Below are positions 1-4,668 of a DNA stretch of 6,882 nt, one piece after another. The position numbers and the translations under genes are program-made. Every line of letters starts with the position of its first letter. Position 1 is the first letter of the stretch. Under the pieces are notes generated by a model that saw only the letters and a program-made list of their open reading frames with translations, did no database searches and was not told where the DNA came from. This DNA is from G020348385 sp964410125 (GTDB taxonomy: Bacteria; Acidobacteriota; Aminicenantia; Aminicenantales; Aminicenantaceae). The DNA is taken from the NCBI GenBank assembly GCA_964410125.1, contig CAYPGQ010000172.1, positions 1-6,882 of the forward strand, in the 5' to 3' direction.

Positions 1-61
1 GCGCTTCATAAGAAGGTTCACTAAAATCAGTTGGCAATAGTATTTTTTTTAGGGGAAACAT
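1..61 (-). CDS. Universal stress protein (UspA family), N-terminal fragment
   Basis: Only the first 20 codons are in the window; the rest lies beyond the left edge. The minus-strand ATG at 59-61 opens the peptide MFPLKKILLPTDFSEPSYEA. This is the typical start of UspA-fold proteins: first beta strand (KKILLPTDFS), the conserved Asp of the nucleotide-binding site, then the S/A-rich start of helix 1. A GGAG ribosome binding site lies seven bases upstream (complement of 69-72). Family members are small cytoplasmic proteins that often bind ATP and accumulate during starvation or stress. The histidine kinase upstream on the same strand is about 250 bp away, so cotranscription is possible but not shown. 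No clear promoter or terminator was found in that gap. The family call is fairly safe despite the short fragment because the start is so characteristic. Confidence 0.8.
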   Translation of the reverse strand, partial: MFPLKKILLPTDFSEPSYEA

Positions 62-314
62 CTTATATCTCCAATTAGAAACGTTCCTTTCAATCTTAAA
101 ATAAACCCTCGCTTGCCTCTTACAGGACTTTACCCAAGAAGAAAAATACCCCGAATAGAGTTTAAGTGAGGGATTGAGGGCGGTCTAAATGAATTTTAAT
201 ACCATTTTTTATTATTTTCGCATATATTACATTCTAAATCAAATTTGCTTGAATTTTAAGCTATCCCAATCGCTATCTTTTATGACAAAATCGGCTCCGG
301 GGACAAATATAATC

Positions 315-1055
315 TTACTTTTTTTCATCGGATATTGGAAGTTTGATGATAAACGTGGTCCCCTTGCCCACTTGACTCTTGACTTCAATGGTTCCATTAT
401 GGCGCTGGATATACCCATAACTGATAGCTAAACCAAGCCCAGTGCCCTTGCCGGCTTCTTTTTTTGTATAGAAGGGTTCAAAGAGTCTCTCGATGTTTTC
501 TTCCGGTATGCCGCAGCCTGTATCAGTGGTTTTAATTTCCATAAATTGTCCATCATCTGAGATTCTGGTATCGATGATCAAGGCACCCTTCCCTTCCATG
601 GCCTCAGCAGCGTTAAGAACGATGTTAATGAACACTTGCTGAATTTGAACTTTGTCTACTATCAATGGAGGCGGGGAAGCGCACAGATTTTTGGAAATGT
701 TCACATCCTGGAATATTGATTGATTTTCGACCAATGACAAAGTCTCCTCCAAGAGCTCGTTAATGTCGGTCAGTTCCTTCTTTGGCTCAGTTTGGCGGGA
801 GAAGTCCAGGAGCCCTTTTACAATCTCCTTACAACGAGTTGCCTGAGCTGCGATTTTCTTTATGTTTTCTCTATGCGCATCATCCTCTGTAAGATCTTCT
901 AATAAGAGATTACTGTATATTAAGATACTCCCCATGGGATTGTTCAATTCGTGGGCTACACTAGCGGCAAGTTGTCCGATAGTGGCCAGCCTCCCAAAGT
1001 TGAAAATGACGGCTCTTCGCCGGAAGAACGCCTCAATATGATGGACGGATTGCAT
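315..1055 (-). CDS. Sensor-less histidine kinase core (HisKA + HATPase_c)
   Basis: This is a 246-residue protein read from ATG at 1055. A TTG two codons earlier is an alternative start, and an in-frame TAG sits two codons before that. An AGGA ribosome binding site lies about 10 bases before the ATG. Residues 23-90 form the dimerisation/phosphoacceptor domain, with His35 in the H-box SVAHELNNP. The ATPase domain follows: N-box with Asn144 and Asn148, G1 box DTGCGI (178-183), F-box LFEPFYTKK and G2 box GKGTGLGLA (202-210). All catalytic boxes are intact, so autophosphorylation is plausible. The protein has no membrane segment and no PAS, GAF or HAMP domain. Only about 22 atypical residues precede the conserved LATIGQLA, where most relatives carry a sensor and coiled coil. 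It is either a genuine soluble kinase or the surviving 3' part of a longer gene. No response regulator is visible. Confidence 0.9.
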   Translation of the reverse strand: MQSVHHIEAFFRRRAVIFNFGRLATIGQLAASVAHELNNPMGSILIYSNLLLEDLTEDDAHRENIKKIAAQATRCKEIVKGLLDFSRQTEPKKELTDINELLEETLSLVENQSIFQDVNISKNLCASPPPLIVDKVQIQQVFINIVLNAAEAMEGKGALIIDTRISDDGQFMEIKTTDTGCGIPEENIERLFEPFYTKKEAGKGTGLGLAISYGYIQRHNGTIEVKSQVGKGTTFIIKLPISDEKK

Positions 1056-1101
1056 TAACAATTGTTCCTAATAGCTGTAAAAAAATTTAGTTTTCTAGCA
1101 A

Positions 1102-1120
1102 AAAGGGGAAACGGCCCTTT
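1102..1120 (-). terminator. Weak hairpin with T-run upstream of the kinase gene
   Basis: A 6-bp stem (AAAGGG at 1102-1107 pairing with CCCTTT at 1115-1120) encloses a 7-nt loop. Read on the minus strand it runs into a short T stretch. It could terminate a transcript arriving from the right before the histidine kinase, or it may be chance; the stem is short. Confidence 0.25.
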
Positions 1121-1179
1121 CGCCTCTCCTCAGCTCTTTACATAAGCAAATCAAAATCTCCAAATAATCCAAGGCTCTC

Positions 1180-1195
1180 TAAGGCGTTTTCCGAG
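1180..1195 (+). repeat. Candidate attL direct repeat
   Basis: TAAGGCGTTTT (1180-1190) followed directly by CCGAG (1191-1195). The same 11-mer recurs at 4138-4148 immediately after the integrase gene, again followed by CCGAG after two extra bases. An 11-bp match between two short intergenic stretches is unlikely by chance, and its place beside int supports an attachment-site role. The two-base difference is unusual for a strict crossover core. Confidence 0.55.
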
Positions 1196-1251
1196 CTGTT
1201 CTAGGGTTGGCCTATATCATCCGAAGTGAAACAGAAAAAATGGCCCGCCGA

Positions 1252-1274
1252 AAAGCCGATTCCGGTCGGTTTTT
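1252..1274 (+). terminator. Terminator-like hairpin inside the left end
   Basis: AAAGCCGA (1252-1259) pairs with TCGGTTTT (1266-1273), with one G-U pair and a 6-nt loop, ending in a run of five T. Its place just inside the left repeat, upstream of the element's own promoter, would shield the element from flanking transcription. It is only moderately stable and might act on either strand. Confidence 0.4.
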
Positions 1275-1334
1275 AGCTATTAATACTATCGGACCAGTTA
1301 ACCCAAAATGGCTCATGGAGGGCTTTTTATTGCG

Positions 1335-1359
1335 TTTTCAGTATATTTTTTCAGTATAT
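1335..1359 (+). repeat. Tandem 12-bp direct repeat
   Basis: TTTTCAGTATAT occurs at 1335-1346 and again at 1348-1359, separated by one base. The 13-bp period is slightly longer than a helical turn. It lies about 150 bp inside the left repeat and about 60 bp before the promoter. That spacing suits paired binding sites for a recombinase arm domain, an excisionase-like domain or a repressor. No copy was seen near the right end. Confidence 0.6.
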
Positions 1360-1418
1360 GATTTCTCGATTGAGAGTCAAAATAAATCAATAATTGTCAA
1401 AAAAAGATAAAATAAAGC

Positions 1419-1447
1419 TTTACATTTGCGATTAGATGACTTATATT
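1419..1447 (+). promoter_or_regulatory. Sigma70-type promoter of the element operon
   Basis: The -35 box TTTACA (1419-1424) and the -10 box TATATT (1442-1447) each match five of six consensus bases and are separated by exactly 17 bp. Transcription would start near 1454, giving a leader of about 135 nt before the first small gene at 1590. This is the best promoter match in the window, and it faces the small-gene and integrase row. Confidence 0.65.
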
Positions 1448-1466
1448 TGTATTAGAATGAACATCT

Positions 1467-1575
1467 TAGGGCAACGGGAAATCAAATCAACAATTATGGG
1501 GAGGGGAGACTCTTTCACACCATTAAATCCGTTGCCCTACGAATTTTTTGGGAAGACCTCCCCATCCCTTTTTTT
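1467..1575 (+). promoter_or_regulatory. Structured 5' leader with pseudoknot potential
   Basis: Two long perfect complementarities interlock. Stem A is 11 bp, 1467-1477 with 1529-1539. Stem B is 9 bp, 1496-1504 (inside the loop of A) with 1557-1565, downstream of A. Stem A is followed by six T (1544-1549). Stem B is followed by CCC and seven T (1569-1575), so either could act as an intrinsic terminator. The ribosome binding site of the first gene (AAGGA at 1581-1585) comes directly after. This layout fits a cis-acting attenuator or riboswitch-like leader controlling the small genes and integrase. It could also be a small RNA ending at the T-run, or a DNA hairpin used by the element. It matches no RNA class I recognise. 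Confidence 0.5.
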
Positions 1576-1589
1576 ATAAGAAGGAAACA

Positions 1590-1883
1590 ATGAGAGAAAA
1601 ATCAGAGATTCAAGAGGGCATTAGAGAGCTTTTGGAATTAAGGGATTCAGTCGTCGAAAAACTTTACGAAATGAGGACGATAATTCGTCAGCTCGATCCT
1701 AGTGGGATGATTACATCACGAGCAACGTCCTATTGGATTCCCAACACTATCACTAACCTTACAGACGATCATGAATGGTTAAGCAGAGGATCGATGATTA
1801 ATTTCAAGGACACAATTTCAGATTTGAGGGAATTAATCGGCGAAGAGGAAACTGAGGAAGAAGAGGCTGGAGAGATCAGATGA
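1590..1883 (+). CDS. Unrecognised 97-aa acidic helical protein
   Basis: I do not recognise this family. The start is taken at ATG 1590, nine residues-plus downstream of an upstream TTG at 1548, because AAGGA (1581-1585) is well placed before it and the upstream codons lie in the leader's complementary strand. Residues 1-35 are rich in E, R and L in heptad-like spacing (EIQEGIRELLELRDSVVEKL) and probably form a helix or short coiled coil. The middle has a Ser/Thr/Trp-containing stretch, and the tail (about residues 82-97) is nearly all Glu. There is no signal peptide or membrane segment. It is the first gene after the leader, and its TGA overlaps the next gene's ATG (ATGA), indicating translational coupling. 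Phage-like accessory or DNA-mimic roles are possible, but nothing in the sequence decides this. Confidence 0.7.
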   Translation: MREKSEIQEGIRELLELRDSVVEKLYEMRTIIRQLDPSGMITSRATSYWIPNTITNLTDDHEWLSRGSMINFKDTISDLRELIGEEETEEEEAGEIR

Positions 1884-2122
1884 AAAAGAACAAATTTAAG
1901 ACCGACCAGATAATCAAATTTTCCTATCTAAATGTCATATCAGGAAAATTCGTTGAGCTTGTGGGAACCGTAATAGGTTTTGGTGCAGATATTAGAAAAC
2001 GATGGCCCACGGAAGCTGGTGAATGTCCAGATAATTATCTTCTTGTCAGGCACTTTGATGTTCATGGAAATGATTATCACCATATTGTTGATCCTATGGA
2101 TGTAATTGAGGAGGCTAAATGA
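1880..2122 (+). CDS. Unrecognised 80-aa small basic/beta protein
   Basis: The start ATG at 1880 overlaps the previous stop as ATGA, and the stop likewise overlaps the following ATG at 2119, so this gene sits in a coupled chain. The N-terminus is lysine-rich (MKKNKFKTDQIIKF). The rest alternates hydrophobic and polar residues with glycines (VELVGTVIGFGAD, then NYLLVRHFDVHGND and YHHIVDPMDVIEE). This pattern suggests a small beta-barrel resembling SH3/KOW-type folds, where a glycine turn precedes GTVIG and the C-terminus reads as a final strand plus helix. That fold idea is inference from pattern only. No catalytic motif, Cys cluster or membrane segment is visible. The coupling argues that it is made together with its 97-aa neighbour and may act with it. 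Confidence 0.7.
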   Translation: MKKNKFKTDQIIKFSYLNVISGKFVELVGTVIGFGADIRKRWPTEAGECPDNYLLVRHFDVHGNDYHHIVDPMDVIEEAK

Positions 2123-2253
2123 CAGCGAATAAAGGAATTAGCCGTAGTTATGCCCTAGCGAGGTTAAGATCGGACGTTACAAACGCTCTCACAGCGTTGC
2201 ACCCTATTGCATTGCGGGACAGCGAAACGAATATGACATCCTTAATATTGTAA
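2119..2253 (+). CDS. Unrecognised 44-aa small ORF, possibly frameshifted
   Basis: ATG at 2119 overlaps the preceding TGA (ATGA), and GAGGAGG (2109-2115) is an excellent ribosome binding site four to five bases before it, so initiation here is likely. The product begins MTANKGISRSYALARLRSDV and is mildly basic. Its last third looks less protein-like. An overlapping frame continues to 2262 with a more typical ending (QRNEYDILNIVMRED then TAA). A single-base change near 2200-2215 would join the good start to that ending and give a protein of about 47 residues. The intact annotation is 44 aa; a recent frameshift or sequencing error is the alternative. The function is unknown. Confidence 0.5.
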   Translation: MTANKGISRSYALARLRSDVTNALTALHPIALRDSETNMTSLIL

Positions 2254-2291
2254 TGAGAGAGGACTAAATTAAAATTTTTTTAGGAGGATTC

Positions 2292-2561
2292 ATGACTAAA
2301 CAAATTTCTGAGGAAGAGAGAAAGAAAATCAAAGAGGCATGGGATGTTTTTTTTGGAGACTGGAGTGATGTAGAAATCTATGCGGATGGTGTTGAGGAGT
2401 TGGCTATTTATGTTGGGGACAAATGCTGCTTGACTTTCTGTCGGAACAGCAAGGATGGCTGGGAAACTATGGATATGTATCTTCCAGGAACCAAATCATC
2501 TGAGGAAAAAAATGTCTTCAAGAAAGACGAGGATGGGAATTACCAAGGAAGAAAAATTTAA
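2292..2561 (+). CDS. Unrecognised 89-aa acidic protein
   Basis: TAGGAGGATTC precedes the ATG at 2292, a strong ribosome binding site (AGGAGG, five bases before the start). Residues 1-20 are charged and helical (SEEERKKIKEAWDVFF). Residues 21-60 alternate acidic and hydrophobic residues with three Cys (VEIYADGVEELAIYVGD, then CCLTFC), suggesting a small alpha/beta fold. The tail is hydrophilic. The three Cys do not form a standard zinc-binding pattern. About 38 bp separate it from the previous small ORF, and it is followed 12 bp later by the next gene, so it is probably in the same operon. I do not recognise the family. Acidic small proteins like this are frequent in phage and island accessory regions, but no specific activity can be read from it. 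Confidence 0.75.
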   Translation: MTKQISEEERKKIKEAWDVFFGDWSDVEIYADGVEELAIYVGDKCCLTFCRNSKDGWETMDMYLPGTKSSEEKNVFKKDEDGNYQGRKI

Positions 2562-2573
2562 GACGGAGGACAA

Positions 2574-2750
2574 ATGAAACATAACTCACTCATGAGGGAG
2601 AAGTCCCTCAAAAACATCCAGTTGCTGGATGAGGTATCTCGTAAGAGACTTACCTATTTTATTTTTAAGCCTTCGGACCATATGGACTTGTATCCTGATC
2701 GCCCTCGCTTCATCAGGAGAGCGAGATGGCGTTTGGCTGGGCAACAGTAA
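2574..2750 (+). CDS. Unrecognised 58-aa basic protein overlapping int
   Basis: ATG 2574 follows GGAGG (2565-2569) at proper spacing, and the frame stays open to TAA at 2748-2750. The product begins MKHNSLMREKSLKNIQLLDE and ends in a strongly basic segment with six Arg (DRPRFIRRARWRLAGQQ), which suggests nucleic acid binding. Its 3' end overlaps the start of the integrase gene by 25 bases in another frame. The overlap suggests translational coupling and a role connected with recombination or its control, for example as a small directionality factor. That is inference from position and charge. No known excisionase motif is seen in it; the Xis-like motif lies in the integrase itself. Confidence 0.55.
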   Translation: MKHNSLMREKSLKNIQLLDEVSRKRLTYFIFKPSDHMDLYPDRPRFIRRARWRLAGQQ

Positions 2751-4135
2751 GTGGAACACAAAAGGAATATGGATTATCTAAGCAAAGGCAAAAAATGCTG
2801 CGAGATAATAAGCGTATCAAATTTAGATTGGAAGGAAATCGTTTCCTACAATCACGGGAAAGCATTGAGAAGTATCTTAATGCTGGAGCAAGCGAGGCCA
2901 TACCACAGAAAGCTCCTGTGGAAAAGATGGTTTTGTCCCCGACTGAAGAAAAAATTCAGAAAGGAGGAGATAAGGTGAAATGGAAAAATGGCAAAACAAC
3001 CAGGATTAATCTGGGAGATTTTAGTCTGCTTGAAATCAAGAAAGAAAATGGATTCGTCTACTACATTGATTATTTCGATGGAAAGAGGCGTACCAAAAAT
3101 CTCGGAAAACTGGCAAAGGAATTTGGAATTGATCGGGGAATTATTGCCGATAGAAAAGCTGCCGAGGTCATGGGCCGTAAAGCAAGAAATGCTCTTTATC
3201 AGCAAGAAGAATCTGAGGATACTAGCGATAAGGACATTACTTTTGCTGAATTCGCGGAAAGATATTTGGAGAAGAAAAAGAACAAAAATTCCAATAGTCT
3301 AAAGACAGTAAAAAGCGCAATCGTGGGGAGTTTGGTAAAATTCTTTGGAGATTTCAAATTATCAGAATTGAATCTTGAGCGAACGTTCGAATATGTTGAA
3401 TGGCTGAGGGAAAAACCCACGAAAGACTCCACGATTTCAAACTACCTAACAGTATTTGGCTCACTAATTGGATTCGCAGAGCGATATGATTATCCTGTCA
3501 AACGCAAGAAGAAGATCATCCATATTAAGGACTACGATTTAGAAACTACCAAAAGAGAAAGAGAATTGGAGAAGGACGAACAGGTTGCTCTTTTTAAAGT
3601 AGCAAATTCCTTTTGGAAAGACCTTTTAAATTTCGCATTATTTACGGGTTTGCGTTTAGGAAATATTTGTAGTCTAAAATGGGCATCGGTTGATTTTGAA
3701 TCTCAGATGATTACAATAAGTGGTGCTGAGAGCAAGAATAAAGAACCTATTGAAATCTACATGAATCCAAAAGTTTACAAACTCCTTGAAAAAATGCATG
3801 ATGAAAATGGCGAACACGATTTTATTTTTATGCGTGAAGCAAACGGAAGCGGAAAAATACCTTTAGGCGAACGGTATGTTCAAAGTGAATTTTCGAATTT
3901 GATGAAAAAAGTAGATATCAAGGATTTACATTTCCATGATTTGAGACGAACTTTTGCGATGCGATTAGTACGAAAAGGAGTTGATCTGTTGACACTCAAA
4001 AAGTGCATGAGTCACAAGAATATTAATTCAACAATGCGTTATATCAAGGAAGATCCAAAAGCAGTCAAAAAAGCATTTCTTTCTCTAGACCAGGAAAATG
4101 AGGCAGATGAGGGTGCAGCGTATGTTTGTGCGTAA
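2726..4135 (+). CDS. Tyrosine recombinase/integrase with N-terminal Xis-like HTH
   Basis: This 469-residue site-specific recombinase starts at ATG 2726 behind AGGAG (2714-2718). Residues about 5-52 (WATVSGTQKEYGLSKQ through RESIEKYL) resemble the excisionase/MerR-type winged helix found as a separate protein in many elements. Residues about 108-130 may be a small arm-type DNA-binding strand region. Residues 171-255 form the SAM-like core-binding domain, and 280-450 the catalytic domain. The expected active-site residues are visible: Arg310 (TGLRLG), Lys337, His404 and Arg407 (HDLRR), His430 (MSHKN), and Tyr439 (STMRYI) as nucleophile. It should cut and rejoin the att sites by a 3'-phosphotyrosine intermediate. 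The gene ends three bases before the candidate attR. It is intact, so the element may still move. Assignment as a tyrosine recombinase is secure; the HTH call rests on motif resemblance. Confidence 0.93.
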   Translation: MAFGWATVSGTQKEYGLSKQRQKMLRDNKRIKFRLEGNRFLQSRESIEKYLNAGASEAIPQKAPVEKMVLSPTEEKIQKGGDKVKWKNGKTTRINLGDFSLLEIKKENGFVYYIDYFDGKRRTKNLGKLAKEFGIDRGIIADRKAAEVMGRKARNALYQQEESEDTSDKDITFAEFAERYLEKKKNKNSNSLKTVKSAIVGSLVKFFGDFKLSELNLERTFEYVEWLREKPTKDSTISNYLTVFGSLIGFAERYDYPVKRKKKIIHIKDYDLETTKRERELEKDEQVALFKVANSFWKDLLNFALFTGLRLGNICSLKWASVDFESQMITISGAESKNKEPIEIYMNPKVYKLLEKMHDENGEHDFIFMREANGSGKIPLGERYVQSEFSNLMKKVDIKDLHFHDLRRTFAMRLVRKGVDLLTLKKCMSHKNINSTMRYIKEDPKAVKKAFLSLDQENEADEGAAYVCA

Positions 4136-4137
4136 AA

Positions 4138-4155
4138 TAAGGCGTTTTAGCCGAG
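4138..4155 (+). repeat. Candidate attR direct repeat
   Basis: TAAGGCGTTTT (4138-4148), two bases AG, then CCGAG (4151-4155). It matches the left repeat at 1180-1195 except for the AG. It begins three bases after the integrase stop codon, and its end forms the 5' arm of the terminator hairpin that follows. Confidence 0.55.
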
Positions 4156-4171
4156 AAGCTCGCTATTTTTT
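4149..4171 (+). terminator. Rho-independent terminator after int
   Basis: AGC-GAG (4149-4155, with one bulged C) pairs with CTC-GCT (4159-4164) around an AAG loop, followed by A and six T (4166-4171). Flanking AAAAT/ATTTT (4134-4138 with 4165-4169) could extend the structure. It would end the element transcript and overlaps the right repeat. Confidence 0.7.
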
Positions 4172-4197
4172 ATAAATAATTCAGGTTAGAACTAGTA

Positions 4198-4668
4198 TTG
4201 ACGGCGCATAGGTTCTATATAAAGAAAAAACCTCAAGAATCAACCTATATCTTTCTCGAAGGGGAAGAACATCATCATCTGAGCAAGGTTGCCCGGATAG
4301 GACCGGGAGAACAGGTTTGGTTATTCGAAGAAAACGGGAAGCAGTACAGAGCTCGTGTGGAAGCGATCGAACCGTTGTTAAAATTGGAGAAAAACAGGAG
4401 AAAAAAATGGAAAGGTGGAAACGCATTGCAAGGGAAGTCTCTTCGGGATATACTAATGTACCCTCTTATAGAGAAGATAGAAAAACCCAGTTCTATTATC
4501 TTGTTGGTCGGTCCTGAAGGAGGCTGGACAGAGAGTGAAGAACAGGATATTATGGATAACCATTACGAGGCTGTGAGTCTCGGCTCACTCACGCTGAGGT
4601 CTGAAACTGCTGCTATTGTCAGCTTGGCGATGGTCTCTCATTTTTGGAAAAACGACGATGTTTCTTAA
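4198..4668 (+). pseudogene. rsmE: Degraded 16S rRNA m3U1498 methyltransferase (RsmE)
   Basis: An open frame of 156 codons (TTG start, weak ribosome binding site) carries both ends of RsmE but not the middle; intact relatives have about 230-250 residues. Residues 1-60 match the N-terminal PUA-like domain (HRFYI, GEEHHHLSKVARIGPGEQVWLFEENG). The C-terminus has the SPOUT knot motifs GPEGGWTESEEQD and LGSLTLRSETAA that bind AdoMet. The usual central segment with the ELG...P...R motifs is missing. The conserved segment MERWKRIARE is present, but in a different frame (4407-4436), and VVKIGEKQE just before it (near 4374-4400) is in that same other frame. So at least two frame changes plus a deletion of roughly 60 codons have occurred, and they happen to leave the frame open. 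Methylation activity is very unlikely. A sequencing or assembly error explains the frame changes less well because of the deletion. Confidence 0.8.

Larger units (their letters stand above)
1180..4155 (+). mobile_element. Compact integrative element with Xis-like/integrase fusion
   Basis: These bounds are inferred. Near-identical direct repeats at 1180-1195 and 4138-4155 flank about 3 kb holding five small unrecognised genes and one tyrosine recombinase, all on the plus strand. The recombinase gene ends three bases before the right repeat, the usual place for int beside an att site. The outside genes point away from the insertion on both sides (histidine kinase leftward, rsmE rightward), so the element occupies a divergent intergenic region. 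No tRNA or tmRNA gene is recognisable at either end, no structural, replication or conjugation genes are present, and no transposase is seen. It could be a small satellite-like or integron-unrelated genomic island. A larger element reduced by deletion is another possibility. Confidence 0.6.

Noticed and set aside
62..314. Gap between the histidine kinase and the usp start, checked for a gene, RNA or CRISPR
   Set aside because: It holds A/T-rich sequence and short G-rich imperfect repeats but no convincing ORF, terminator, promoter or repeat array.
189..431. 80-codon plus-strand open frame
   Set aside because: Its 3' half is antisense to the histidine kinase C-terminus, and the 5' half is A/T-rich low-complexity sequence with no good ribosome binding site.
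1207..1410. 67-codon plus-strand open frame (TTG 1207 or ATG 1240)
   Set aside because: Neither start has a ribosome binding site, it overlaps a terminator-like hairpin and the tandem repeat, and the product resembles no known protein.
1467..1539. A 73-nt segment closed by an 11-bp stem, considered as a tRNA or att-linked tRNA fragment
   Set aside because: The stem is too long for an acceptor arm, and there is no T-loop GTTCRA motif, anticodon arm or 3' CCA.
1496..1579. 27-codon leader ORF (ATG 1496, TAA 1577-1579) that might act as an attenuation peptide
   Set aside because: There is no ribosome binding site before the ATG, and the stretch is better explained by the paired RNA strands of the leader.
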